DNA of 64,000 bases, from assembly GCF_004664715.2 (NCBI RefSeq), contig NC_051072.1, positions 34,133,642 through 34,197,641 on the forward strand, written 5' to 3'. The translations under genes were made by a program, and so were the position numbers. This DNA comes from Peromyscus leucopus (Eukaryota > Chordata > Mammalia > Rodentia > Cricetidae). The notes beneath the pieces were generated by a model. The model did no database searches. It was not told the origin of the DNA and saw only the letters and a list, made by a program, of their open reading frames with translations. Positions 21,895 to 34,250 of the stretch are shown here, one piece after another (the stretch's first letter is position 1; each line of letters begins with the position of its first letter).

Positions 21895-24800
21895 ATTAAA
21901 TCAGGTCATTCCCAAATTTTTCAAGGCTATTTTCCTCCATATTATAACAAATTGATTTATTTTCATTTCTCACCTAATCACCAGACTAAACCAAATGGAC
22001 TAGTGTGGGTACAGTAATGCCCATCTACAAGACATACTGAAGAGATTCTAACCAGGAATGCTAGTGCCCCACAAAGACCTGTAATACTATAACAGCTGGT
22101 ATTCTTCTCCTTAGACAAGACTGCTTTCTGACAGTAAACACAAGTAGTATTTACCTAATTCTGTGAGTTTCCAAGTTTCCCAGACATACCTGATTTGGCC
22201 CTCACAGCACATCTACGGTGGCCTAGTCCAGCGTCTTGGTTACAAATGACAAAATGTGTCTCAGACTTCGAGAGAACAAAAGATATTTTAACGTCATCAT
22301 CTGATCGTCATCACCACCACCATCCCATGAAAGGCAGCTTCCCACAGCCAGGTCCTGGGGGTCCCTGGAGTTCAGATTAATGCCTTTCATCTCTCTCTTT
22401 GCCTCATTTCTGAGCAGCTTCCTTTGCCCCCAACTGGGCCATCAGAGTCCCCCAATTTGTTTTCCCTCTGATTAAATGACTAGCCCAACTGAATGGCAAT
22501 GACTTGGTCTCGATTCCAAATTCCCAGAAGAATGTAGATGTTCTGTGAGTTTGGAGGATGCAACAGAAAAGAAACCGTTCGGTGAAATTTGATGGACGGT
22601 GGACACAAAAGTGAAAGTACAGCTGTCAGTGAGATGTGTGGTTTAGAGGTGGGCAATCATCATGCACTTACCATTTAATGAAGCCTAATTCAAGGAAACA
22701 CTACTATCTATAGGTAACAATAGCAGCTTGTGTTTCATCCACATGTGAAATGCACTGTTTTAGAAATGACTGCCTACTTCATGTCTCTAGGGCATGACAC
22801 CTGATTTCCATTAAGCATATTGCCTGTTTCCTTTGAGCACACAACGACCACGTATAAACCCTGGGCAAATCCTGGCCCCATGCTTACTTTCAGAGTTGAC
22901 ATAGACCATCGCCACCTGACTTCAAAAATAGGATGAAGGGCTTCCTACGAAAACACCCAGGCATTTGAGCTATATAATACCAAACAGCTGGGTATTTGGA
23001 AATATTCTGCTGATTATTTTACATTTTTTTGTTTTCAAATTCTAGAAAGTCTTATTAATTCAGTCTCTAAGGGAGTGCCCTAATTTATTTTTTTAAAATA
23101 TGGAATATTGTCTAAAACACGTGAGCAGCAGCCTAAGACTTGGTAAACAGGATCTTGGCTGTCACTGCTTACAGTTTAGTCCAAGCAATATTGGACTAAA
23201 TTATACCGCAGGGATTGATATGCTCATGGAGAAAATATTAATACTGAAAAATTAACATTTCCTTTACAATCAGCAAGGTTATATAAATCTCAATTGCTCC
23301 TTACGGATACAAACATACACATACTGTGTGTGTCTGTATGCGCACATACATATGCATACTTGAGCTAACCAAACTCCCTTGGGCAGTCAAAGATGTAATA
23401 AGACATTAGTCCTACATTCTTGATAATTATTTGTCATCTTAATCATGAGATTGGGCTGCCATCAAACTTAAGGAACGGTCACTGTACTCAAAATGGGAAG
23501 GAATGTTGAGTGAACCTTTTGCTCTCATTTAAGAAAGGTGGGCGGTGATTTCTGTCCACAGAGAGAATGAATGAAAGAGTCCCCAAGCAGTTGGGCCGAG
23601 GGATTGTAGAAAAGAGACTAAGCTGCTTTTGAAGACATGCATCCCAAGATTTACTGAAAGACTCTAACCCTCTGCAAAATTAAAGGCATTGCCAGTTTCC
23701 TGGTGCTATTTCATCTGTCTGAAATCAGCATGTAAGTATTAATGAGGAAAAGTTAAAGGCAGTATTCTGTTTGGTAATGTGACATTTTCTATTTAGAAAT
23801 TTAGAAAAAAAAATATTTAAAAGAGGGAGCCAGCAACATATAATGGAAATGACATAATTATTTTTCTTTAATGTGTAAAATGAACAGGTAACAAATGGCT
23901 TTTGGCCTGTCTACATTGGAGACGTGCTTTGATAACTAGTAGTTTCCTTGCAGTATAACTAAGGATGTGGAACCTGGTGCTTCACAGTTACTAGTAATTT
24001 TATGTTCAATCTTTGCTTTTAGAATTTTTCCAACTATCTGTAATAGATCTCATTGCACACAAAGACAACATGATGTGAGTTGCAAGCGGGAAACCCACAA
24101 TACAAAAAGAATGTTTTTCATTTGAGTTGTTTTGCTTTTAGGCAGCTTGACTTACTCAAAAGCAATCGAAGACCCTTGACTTCATTTCTAAATCAAAGAG
24201 CAATCACTACTTAACATCTGTTTTTCTGGGCAGTTGAAACTATCTTGCTGACTGCATGACTTTGTGTGAATGCTTAAAAGACCATCCAGTAATACACAGT
24301 TTCATGTGAGGCAGGTACTATCATGTCAATTTGAAGCAACTGTGAACAGTCCTCCCTACATATTTCTAATGCCATTTGATAGGTGTCGTTGGCTTTTATG
24401 AAAACGACTGAGCCACTTCCTTTTTCTGGCCATGTTTGGAATTACTGTACACATCTCCTTCCTGGCCTCTGGCAGGGGATTGTGATCTAAATAAGTTCAT
24501 ATGGCTGGCTGGAAAGGAAGAAGGTGTGTGTTACTAGAGCCAGTACATCAAAGGGTGTGCATGGTTTCAAGCAAAATTAAGAACAGGAGTACCTTTGAGA
24601 GACACTCCTGAGATTTTTCTGCAGATCACAGCCTGCCTTGAGGAATGCTTTCTCTCCGGTTCATCCTCCTCCTTCTGGCCTCTGTCTCCTCCCAAGCCCA
24701 TTCCAAGAATGTAGTGAAACCAGTGTTCACTATGACAATAGTCAGGATAAAGTTTAAATAAGCGGACTGTTTCAGCAAACGTGCTTGTCCACGATTCAGA

Positions 24801-25285
24801 CAAAACGCCAGCAGATGCTGATTTATAGATGCCTCCACGTGCCGCTGCCTTGTGAACTTGTCTCACAGACACCTTTATGCCTCCCAACTCTGCCTTCTGT
24901 TTTTCTCAGCTATGAGACGAAGACTTATAGAATGCTTTCATCAACTCCTTCAGAGCTGACATGATGTGTGGTCTGGTTTGGGTGCCTGCATTTAAATTAC
25001 TTTTTGTTTGTACAAGAAATTATCCATTTTAAAAATTCTATCTTTACAGAAAATTGGACATGGAAGATGAAAATGTCCTCATCTTCATCATGATAGACAA
25101 AACTCAGCTTCATTACAACTCACTGTGTCCCCCAGAAAATATTTTTTCTACATATGTACCAAAAGTGTATTATTATAGACTTTTTCTACAAAAAAATAAT
25201 TTTGATCAAAATTATTAAAAAAAAATTCACCAAAAAAAGATAGAAGCCAGATACTATTTTTACCCTTCTCATTCAATTTCCAAAG
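21895..25285. other. 3.4 kb unrecognised sequence, nearly repeat-free
   Basis: The longest stretch in which I recognise no SINE, LTR, L1 or microsatellite. Minus frames at 24567-24887 and 24626-24838 overlap each other and have no recognisable domain. It shows no exon-like block with splice sites that I would stand behind. Conserved noncoding sequence is possible but cannot be judged from one genome. Confidence 0.4.
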
Positions 25286-25288
25286 GCA

Positions 25289-25378
<90 letters not shown>

Positions 25379-25512
25379 AGAAGAAGAAAAAAGAAAGAAA
25401 GAAAGAGAGGAAGGAGGAAGGAAGGAAGGAAGGAAGGAAGGAAGGGAGGGAGGGAGGAAGGAAGGAAGGAAAAAAGAAAGAAGGGAAAGAGAGAGGGAGA
25501 GAGAAAGGAGGG

Positions 25513-25569
<57 letters not shown>
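25286..25569 (+). repeat. Compound (GA)n-(GAAA)n-(GGAA)n-(GA)n purine tract
   Basis: A 284-bp almost pure polypurine strand: (GA)n at 25292-25338, (GAAA)n at about 25345-25410, (GGAA)/(GGGA) at about 25410-25480, then (GA)n again at 25518-25568. The Ser/Leu and Ser/Phe/Pro frames of 151 and 109 codons on the minus strand are composition artefacts. Confidence 0.97.
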
Positions 25570-25571
<2 letters not shown>

Positions 25572-25917
25572 AGTTCTAACGTTCCAATATAAGGACACAC
25601 CAACTGATCACTCTTCTAAACTCAGAAGGTACCTAGCATTGTGCCTATTACCGTACTTGGTTGGGGAGAGCGAAAATTCATCCAATTCTTTCTTTTTGTG
25701 CTCTTTTCTCTGCTTTAAATCTTTTGTTTGAAGACACTGAGCTATTGATAATAGAGTTTGCAGAAATTTCTCTGAAAGTGCTATTCATCTTTAAATTATA
25801 ACATCCATAACTAACTTTTTTTCACTTATAAGAATTTAATAAATATATTCTAACATGCGAAACAAAAGATTAAAATTTTATGAAACCTTTCAATTACTTT
25901 TTAAAAGGAAAAGATTA
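25570..25917. other. Unrecognised AT-rich sequence
   Basis: Nothing recognised. Confidence 0.4.
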
Positions 25918-26060
25918 ATTTGGTGGTGGTGGCACACGCCTTTAATCCCAGTATTCAGGAGGCAGAGGCAAGTGGATCTCTGAGTTTAAAGCCAGACTGA
26001 TCCACAGAGTGAGTTCAAAGACAGCCAGGACTGCACAGAAAAACTCATTCTCAAAAAATA
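25918..26060 (+). mobile_element. B1 SINE
   Basis: B1 body with 'ggcacacgcctttaatccca', 'aggaggcagaggcaagtgga' and 'actgcacagaaaaact', then an A-rich tail containing AAC and AAAG interruptions. The first few bases of the consensus are missing. Confidence 0.92.
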
Positions 26061-26636
26061 ACAACAAAAAGAAATAACTGTATGGTTAACATAAAACAGA
26101 ATAATATAAAAATTATATATTGATTAGCTTAATACTACTAAAATTTTAAAATTATTATTGCCATTTTCTATGTAGTAATATTTCTGAAAGCATGACAAAT
26201 AAAAACATTTAGAGGAAGAATGCCCTTTAAAATTAATCACCAACAGAAGAAAATTAAGCCAAAAGACAGAGTCTGCAAAACCTATTTACATGTGTGCATG
26301 AAAGTAATTTAACTTATAAGACCTTGATATCTTCAGCTATAAAATTTGATATGTTAAAATTTCTAAGAATATTTTAAAGATTTAGCCTGCCTATTAACTG
26401 ATCTTTATGAGAGCTACTATCCAGTTCTCACAACAACAAATATCTCCAGTATTAGAAAAATTAAAGGTTAACACAGGAATTTATCTTGCTGCGTTCAAGT
26501 CTAGTCAGCACATTATAGGAAACCCTCTTCCGGGTGTCCCCAGGGAGAGAGGTTTCCTTCATCTGTGTGTCCCCATTTCCCTAAATTTTAAGTTTCTTTA
26601 AACTTCACCCACAAGTGAGTGATAACAAAGGAAGAC
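26061..26636. other. Unrecognised AT-rich sequence
   Basis: Nothing recognised. Confidence 0.4.
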
Positions 26637-26650
26637 AACAGCCATTACTT

Positions 26651-26839
26651 TTTTGTTTGTTTTTGTTTTGTTTTGTTATTTTGTTTGTTTGTTTTTTCAA
26701 GACAGGGTTTCTCTGTGTAGTCTTGGTGCCTGTCCTGGATCTCGCTCTGTAGCCCAGGCTGGCCTCGAACTCACAGAGATCCACCTGCCTCTGCCTCCCA
26801 AGTGCTGGGATTAAAGGTGTACGCCACCACCACCCAGCT
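26651..26839 (-). mobile_element. B1 SINE, with tail and imperfect target duplication
   Basis: The B1 body on the minus strand covers about 26697-26839 and keeps near-consensus words ('ctggcctcgaactcacagag', 'tgctgggattaaaggtgta'). A T-rich tail with TTTG units lies at 26651-26696. Direct repeats of 14 bp lie at 26637-26650 and 26840-26853 with two mismatches. Confidence 0.94.
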
Positions 26840-26853
26840 AACAGCCACTTCTT

Positions 26854-28343
26854 AACCAGCTCCGCTAAGAAATATCACATCAATTTTCTGTATTCGTTTC
26901 TATTAACTAGAACTAACATCACAATCCCACCTATTGCAAGCAGCACTGGAAAAATCTAGTTTCACCCTAGTCAGCCTCTTTGGAGTGACTGCTCCACCTT
27001 CTACAAGGTAGAACACATGTACTGGCAGATGGCCCCACAAACACCATCTCACTGAGAGTCTGTTGCTATGAAGGGAAGTGAAAGTCTTAGGGAAATTGAA
27101 CAGCACACCAACGTATCAAATGACCTCTAGTATCAGGGACTGCCTCTGCTGGAATTGAAAAAGTAGTTCATGCTCAGGAAAAGTGAGGGTGCATGAATAA
27201 ATTGTAGAAATACAGTTTGAGCAATATCCTTCCCTACTCATATTCTAAGAGCAATCCTCCGATCTGCCTCACTTTACCCATCCAAATGCCCCACCCCATC
27301 ATCATTTCCAAGAGCAGAGCGTGTTGACTCCATTTTCGTCCAACACTCTCATCATATAGCAACTATGATTTACAAGTTTCATTCCTCAAGGTAACATACA
27401 TAATTTGTTAGCACCAGTGCAAAATGAAAACCTAGGGCCCCTTGTTTACAAAATGTTTTCTTCTGAAGATTTTTAAAGTTGATATTTATTATTTAATGTT
27501 AATCAAAGTAAAGAATATATTTTAAAAACGGAGTTAGTAACACAGATTTTAACATCTAACTGTACATTTTCTAGTGGCAATTTTAAATACAAACAGAAGG
27601 CTTAGCTGGGAGGGAAATTATTGGAATTGCCCAGTTAACAATGATAGGGATTTATCCATGAAGAGCCTCTGAGCCAAGGCTCAGAGAGGGACAAGATAGA
27701 TTCTGGAAGGTCAGAAGAAGAAGGAGTGGGTCCCCACAAACAAAAATGGACAAGGAAGCAACCCAAGCCACTGGGCTCTTCTCCAAGAACAAATGTCTGT
27801 CTGCCTTCCTCTTCCTGGCTTCCAGGCTCTGGGAACCCAGCCTTGCAATATGGAAGGTTTTGTGCACTCCCACAGGTCTACTTTGCCAGGTTTCCCTGTT
27901 ACCAGTTGCTGTGGGGTAATTCTTCAAGCATCTCTCCTGTGACTTGCCCAATTCAGACTAGATAGGCACCCACGTAATCATTTGGTGTCTGGATCCAGGG
28001 CCGGCAAGAGGTTCCACCCTGCAGTACTGCTCCCCATCGATCCTCTACTGTGTCCTGCCACCAATCATCATCTATCCCCAACCACTAGTCTTCTTTGCCC
28101 AGCCTAAGACTGCAAAGCATGCTCCCTTGATCCATGAGATTTATTTTTTTTTACAAACCATAAATTCACAGATACAGTTCTCAAGAGTTTTATCTCTGAT
28201 CTACAACATGTGACATGTTTCTAATCTTAAGACACTCTCTGCCACTGTACTGGCCACACACCTGTTAGTCTCATACTCACACTTCTTAACAAGAATCAGC
28301 CTAAAGAAAAGCACATCTTTCCTCTAACCTGGATCCAAATAAA
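26854..28343. other. Unrecognised sequence, no gene seen
   Basis: No repeat body recognised. Overlapping opposite-strand frames at 27652-27965 (99 minus, 79 plus) lie in locally GC-richer sequence but resemble nothing I know. Confidence 0.4.
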
Positions 28344-28349
28344 CCACAG

Positions 28350-28712
28350 TGTAGGTAGACTTTTCTTTCCCACCCACCAGTTTCCAAATAACCAACATAG
28401 AGACTGAATATCCATTGTAAATACTTAGCTGATAGCTCAGGCTTATTACTAACTAGCTCTTAAAACTTAAATTAGCCCATTTCTATCAATCTGCATTCGG
28501 CCACATGGCATTAGCTCTCTTTCAATTTGCATCTCCTGTTTCCTCTCTGTGTCTTGCTGGTGACTCCTCTGACTCCACCCTTCTTTTTCCCAGTGTCCTT
28601 AGTCTCGTTTTCCTGCCTAACCTTATCCTGTCCAGCTATTGGCCAGTCAGCTTCTTTATTAAACCAACCACAGCGTATTTAACACAGTGTACAGAAGGAT
28701 TGTTCCACAGCA
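28350..28712 (-). mobile_element. Solo ERV LTR with perfect 6-bp target duplication
   Basis: On the minus strand it starts TGCTGTGGAACA and ends CTACCTACA (363 bp), with AATAAAG at 28654-28660. The hexamer CCACAG flanks it at 28344-28349 and 28713-28718. A 6-bp duplication and TG...CA ends fit a class II (beta-like) ERV. A solo LTR normally results from LTR-LTR recombination. It belongs to the same superfamily as the copies at 31764 and 49270. Confidence 0.88.
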
Positions 28713-28718
28713 CCACAG

Positions 28719-30534
28719 AGCTCCAGGATCTCAGCCTTCCCAGAATGTTTCACTCAAATTAACAGTCCAGCAACCTAGCCAGAAATTATTGCAGAGAATG
28801 TTGGTCTTTGCTTGTCTGATTCATCATTCATAGCAACTCAACTCCCTATTATCCCTAAAATTCTGTTTCATCAAGTCTCCTCTGGAATCCTTCATTCTTT
28901 GATCCTGACTTACCAATTTGTGGCAAAATATATTCTCCCTCATACCAAGCCCATCACCATCTCTCTTCCTTCATACTCTCACTGCTCTTGAGTAAATCAA
29001 CCAACTCAGGCTCTTAGATTTCTTTCATTTTTATCTGACTTGCCCATTAATTAAAGTCTCTGCCCCAAAGGGGAGGCCAGAAATTGATGAAAATTGCAAA
29101 GATCTGCCCTTCCTCTATCCCAGTGGGAGCACTGAGCAAACCATATGTAGTGGTGATGTAGATATGGATTACACATCAATAATTTTATCCCTCTTATTAG
29201 ACAATAGCCATCTAACCCACATTGATTTTACTCATCTTCCAGAATTCCTCTTGAATAGTATCAAAGCTGCTGTGGAAGCAATGAGAAATAAAAGCTGATA
29301 GAAAGTGAAGCAAACTCATCTCTAGGACCATGGGACACCGAGTTATGTAACCAGAGCCCTGCATCTTCTTTATGTTATATACAAACCATGATTTGATGTA
29401 ACTTTAGAAGTCTGAGGAGTAGACTCTTTCTCACTTCCATGAATTAATGATTAATTATATATCAATCATGAATATTAACTGATCTTTTAAAAATGTGAGT
29501 CAAAGGAAAAAGGGTGATCTGAACTGAAAAATATCTTTTTATAAAGGACATTGGGAGAGCCAAAATCTGTCAGAATTTTCTGAACAGAGGTAAAATATCT
29601 CTAAAAAATACACCCTACAGTTTGCTATTACATATTTCTAAATAATTATTTGGCTCTCAAACTTTTTGATGACTAATTTGACTCTCAACTTCCTCAATTT
29701 CAGGATGATGAACATAATTTTCAACTACCAAGTACACAGATGTTTTGGCAATTGGGAATAGGGATATAGCCTATGATTAATTAAAATGTCAGCATTCTTG
29801 ATTTTATATATAATTGAAATACATATATACAATTCAGTTTGAGGTTTTATAGACTCTTGTGTCTATCCTGTTGGCACACAGTTGCTTCCATTGTATCATA
29901 AAGACTCCAAGATCATATTTGGTTTGTACATCCAGAGGAAAGAACACAAAACACCCCTTGTCCTGTGTGCTATCCAGGGAGAGGACATCTGATCTAAATC
30001 ACTGATCATGTCTATCTCTGTGTGTTAATTTTCATTTGATTTTTTTCAAAATGCAATTTCAGGGTTCCTACTGTTTTTTTGTTTGTTTGCTTTGTTTTGG
30101 CACTTTTTTTTTCAGTGATAAAGTCTCACACCAATGGTAGACTGCCTTCTAGACAAGGAGAGACAGGTCTGCAAAACATCTGTGCATTGAGGCAGCACTG
30201 GCCCACAGCAGAAAACATTTTTGGTTAAAACATGCTCTATGATGTGATGAGTTAAAACCAGGAGATAAGGTGTTAAATCATACTATGATAAAAAGTGAAT
30301 GGCTCTTGGAAACACCAGGAGTGGGGCCAGAGACAAGACAAAGGCCTGGCCCAAGGTAAGGAAGCTGTAGAGCCAGCAAATAATGCGGACAGACCGCAAC
30401 TGTTCATGGATGTCACAGAAACTATGGTTGAAGTTCTCTTTATTGATTTGACTCTTCAGTAGTGCTGTGCAATCACAGCGTTAATGCGAGCAGAGAGTGG
30501 ATGATTTAAACAAAATGTTCTTTTATGTGACTTT
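28719..30534. other. Unrecognised AT-rich sequence, no gene seen
   Basis: No SINE, LTR or L1 body recognised in this 1.8 kb. Confidence 0.4.
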
Positions 30535-30775
30535 GGTTTTCTTAATATTTTTATTTTATAATTAACTTAATTTTACATATCAGCCACGGATTCCCCTGTC
30601 CTCCCTCCTCCCACCCCCAGCTCTCTCCCCAATCCACCCCCGCCATTCCCACCTCCTCCAAGGCAAGGTCTCCCCTAGGGAGTCAGTCCAGCCTGGTAGA
30701 CTCAGCCAAGGCAGGTCCAGTCCCCTCCTCCCTACACCAAGGCTGAACAAAGTGTCCCAGCATAGGCCCCGGGCT
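30535..30775 (-). mobile_element. L1 3' end, 5'-truncated
   Basis: Matches the 3'UTR at 34251 and 32808: 'acatatcagccacggattcc', a C-rich block, and 'ggtagactcagccaagg'. The T/A-rich left edge is the reverse-complemented tail. Only the last 240 bp are present. Confidence 0.85.
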
Positions 30776-31757
30776 ATGGTTTGTAGGCTTGAAGTCCAAG
30801 ATGAGAGTTCCACATGGTTGGGGATTTGATGAGGGTGCTCTCTACTCCCTCATTCTGTCAACACATGGCCTCTCCCTAGAGCATGTACAAAGAGAAACAA
30901 ACTGTCCCGTGTCTCTACTTTTAAAGACATAGTTCTGTTGTGAAGGCTCCAGCCCCTGACTTCATCATCTCCTCAAATCCTCATCTCTCCAAACTATCAC
31001 ATGAGGACTTCCAGTTCCAACATTTGAAAGGTGGTCAGACATAAGCATTCAATCTATAGCAATCATCCTCAAAATCTGAGTTCACACCACACCCAAACTC
31101 AGGTCATTAGCATTTTCCTAAAAAGAAACACTCAGGGCAAGTGGGGAACACTTTTTGGGAGCACGTGGTATGGAGAATGGAAAGAACAGTCACACAGGAG
31201 AAAATCCAGGGCAGAGACTGGGGATGATGAGAAGAAACAACTCGGAAATACCAGAGAGGTGTTGGAGATAATGAACGTGGCAGTGGACTCAAGCTTCTGA
31301 GTTAGCACTGAGATGATTTCAATCACTGAGAAAGATTTCGATAGTTAAGAAGATTAAGAAGCATCCGAGTAGCTGAGATTTGTATCACATCATGGAACTC
31401 AACATCCCAAAGGGCGCAGTTTCTTGGCTGTGTGTTGGTAGTGCTTGTCCTAACGATGGGAGTAATAGAGCTACTGTCTTATCTATGTGTCCACCTTTCC
31501 AGGCCCATTGGTCCTAAAACCATAAATGCACACGCACTGGGGCTTACACTTCTAGTATATTCTAAGAAATACTCGGTAATCCATCATCTTTCTGACATAT
31601 AAAAATTGATTTTTAAAAAAAAAAACAACCTATTCTTGTCACTTTTTTTTTCTGAGAACTTAATGCACAGTGCTACACAGCAATGTGCTATAAGGCTTCT
31701 CCATGCTGAACGTTAGGAACCATGTTTCAGAATGTTCTTTTCATCATCTCTGGAAAA
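30776..31757. other. Unrecognised sequence
   Basis: No gene or repeat body recognised. Frames around 31031-31326 overlap on both strands with no identifiable domain. Confidence 0.4.
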
Positions 31758-31763
31758 CTTCTT

Positions 31764-32110
31764 TGCTGTGGATATTGCTCTATATAAATAAAACACTGAT
31801 GGCCAGTGACCAGACAGGAAGTATAGGCGGGACAAGGAGAGAGGAGAATTGGGGAAACAGGAAGAAGGAGGGAGAGACACTGCAGCCACCGCCAGGACAA
31901 GCAACATGTAAAGACTCTGGTAAGCCACAGCGACGTGGCAAGGTATAGATCTATAGAAAATGGGTTAATTTAAGATATAAGAACAGTTAGCAAGAAGCCT
32001 GCCACGGCCATACAGTTTATAAGTATTGTAAGCGTCTGAGTGATTATTTTATACGTGGATTGTGGGACTGCTGGGCTTGGTGGAACCTGGAGAGAAGCCC
32101 TCCAGCAACA
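31764..32110 (+). mobile_element. Solo ERV LTR with perfect 6-bp target duplication
   Basis: A 347-bp LTR starting TGCTGTGGAT and ending CAGCAACA, flanked by CTTCTT at 31758-31763 and 32111-32116. TATATAAATAAA near its start carries the polyadenylation signal (31787-31792). About 58 bp near 31963-32020 are identical to the LTR at 49270, so the two belong to one subfamily with recent activity. Confidence 0.92.
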
Positions 32111-32116
32111 CTTCTT

Positions 32117-32515
32117 GGTTCTTAGTTTAGATCTGAAATGTTTGTTAGCATGGTATGGTGCCTATTATAATGAGTGTCACCCAAACTGAATGAGTCCATG
32201 TGCCAGACGTTGTCTCTTCTCTGGCCTCCTTCTTAACCTTCAGATAGCTTCCCTGCCGCTCATGTTTTCCAAATTGTATCTAAAGATTTTGAAGACTTCT
32301 GCATTTCACTCTTGGTTTGCTGTTCTTTCCAACTCCAATCTTAATCTTTTCACCAAACACAGTTCTCAATCTGTAGAACAGAGCTTGGTGCAAATAGTTT
32401 TCTAAACATAGACTAGCTGGCCTGATAGATCAAACAAAGGACAAAAGAGACTGCCCCAACCTGTGTGGAATATCACCTGAGGTTTTCCTCTGACGCCACA
32501 TGCATGTGCACATGC

Positions 32516-32516
<1 letters not shown>
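32117..32516. other. Unrecognised sequence
   Basis: Nothing recognised. Confidence 0.4.

Positions 32517-32608
<92 letters not shown>
32517..32608 (+). repeat. (CA)n microsatellite, about 46 units
   Basis: An uninterrupted CA array of about 92 bp, the longest perfect dinucleotide run in the window, followed by a CT-rich low-complexity tail to about 32718. The Thr-His frames across it are artefacts. Confidence 0.98.
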
Positions 32609-32611
<3 letters not shown>

Positions 32612-32807
32612 CCCCTCTCCACTTACTTCCCCCTCTCTCCCTTCACATCTGTGACTCCTCCTTCTCCTCCTCCTTTCCTTCCTCCTTCTTCCATCCTCCT
32701 CTTCTCCTTGTCCTGCATTTAATTTTTTCTTATAAAGGGATGAAAACCAATAAGGTTGAGTTTCTTCAAACTGTTGATCATGTTGAACAGGGTAGAAATT
32801 AAACTCT

Positions 32808-33149
32808 TTTTTTTTTCTTAAGAAATTTTGTATTCATTTTTACATACCAATCACAGATTCCTCTTTTCTCTCCTCCCACCCCTCCAGCCTTCCCTCCCCA
32901 TCCTATCCCCCATTCCCTCCTACAGAAAGGTAAAGCCTCCCATGGGGAGTCAGCAAGCCTGGTACATTCAGTAGAGGCAGGACCAAGCCCCTCTTCCTGC
33001 CTCAAGGTTGTTTGAGGTGCCCCACCATAGGTGGTGGACACCAAAAACCCAGCTCATGCACCAGGGATGGATTCTGATCCTACTGCCAGGGGGCCCCTTA
33101 AGTCGATTAAGCCACACAACTGTCTTGCCTATGCAGAGGGCCCTTAGGA
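32808..33149 (-). mobile_element. L1 3' end, 5'-truncated
   Basis: Same 3'UTR as at 34251: T-rich tail at 32808-32820, 'acataccaatcacagattcc', a C-rich block, 'ggggagtcagcaagcctggt', and a more 5' part to 'cagagggcccttaggat'. It is 342 bp long. An A12 run follows immediately at the right edge. Confidence 0.87.
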
Positions 33150-33644
33150 TAAAAAAAAAAAATGTTAAAATTCTTTACATAATGTACTAGAAATCTTTTT
33201 AAAGATAATCTATACACCTGAAGTTTCAAAAATGATCTTAAAAGAGAGTAGAAAGTTGGGTGCTAAAGTATTCAACTCTGACATTTAAATTTTTTCTCAA
33301 AAAAAAAAATCCATTCATTTGATGGGAAACAAAAGGCTACCCTGAACGTACCAAAGCAACTCATAGACTAGAAGACATATCTATTTACTATAGATAGAGT
33401 AGTATTGTTTTTGGGTTCTTGTTATCTTTGTTGTTACCTAGGCTACATCTCTGTCTCTGTGTATGAATCTCCATTAGCATTGCACACTCACCTACATTTT
33501 CTCTCAGATCCTTCTCTCCCCGCAGGTGTCTAATCATTTGAGACTACTAAAACATGCTCACTGTGTAACCAGCTCAAGACAATGGCAGCTTGAAACAAAA
33601 TGCTTAATGACCTGCCTGTCCACAGCTGAAATGCTTGTGTGAAT

Positions 33645-33648
<4 letters not shown>
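33150..33648. other. Unrecognised sequence
   Basis: Nothing recognised. Confidence 0.4.

Positions 33649-33708
<60 letters not shown>
33649..33708 (+). repeat. (AC)30 microsatellite
   Basis: 60 bp of uninterrupted AC. Confidence 0.98.
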
Positions 33709-33710
<2 letters not shown>

Positions 33711-34234
33711 TGAGGGGAGGGACTTTTTCCATCATCATCTTCCCCTGCACTAAGACCTAAAAGTTTATTCTTTTGAATAGGCTATGGAAAGTGAGGACAT
33801 ACCGAGATGACTTAGAAATAATGTTCCAAATCATAATCTCTGGCTCTTTGTGCACTGGGCTTGGTTAGACTAATCAGCACAAATTAAAACAATTTTTCCA
33901 GTGTCTAGGCAAAATTATAACAGTTATAAGGCGCAGAATTCTATGAAATTATCACTAAAATTGCACATCTTACATTAAAGTGTTTGGCTTCCAGCAAGTG
34001 CATGTAGACACATGTCCCTCTGGAATTCAGTTCTTGTCTTCCTTTTATATTATCACAATATTTGAAATACTGTCTTGTTTAGTTACTTTAGATACTCAGG
34101 CTGTTCTTCCAATAATCTTTGTGAATAGGGCCGGCTCCATGATCTATGAGACCCACTACAAATGAAAATGGAGGTCCCTGGCTCAAATATTGTAAGAATG
34201 TTAAGACAATGGCACCTGAAAATTAAATCACCAG
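33709..34234. other. Unrecognised sequence
   Basis: No gene or repeat body recognised. It ends at the L1 target duplication. Confidence 0.4.
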
Positions 34235-34250
34235 TGACACCTCATATTTT

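Noticed and set aside
25148..25603. Ser/Leu/Phe-rich minus-strand frames of 109-151 codons
   Set aside because: They are translations of the GA/GAAA/GGAA tract and carry no information beyond base composition.
28344..28718. Possible partner of the LTR at 31764 in one provirus
   Set aside because: The two LTRs are in opposite orientation, each has its own perfect and different hexamer duplication (CCACAG and CTTCTT), so they are separate solo insertions.
32465..32802. Thr-His repeat frames
   Set aside because: Direct translation of the (CA)n microsatellite.
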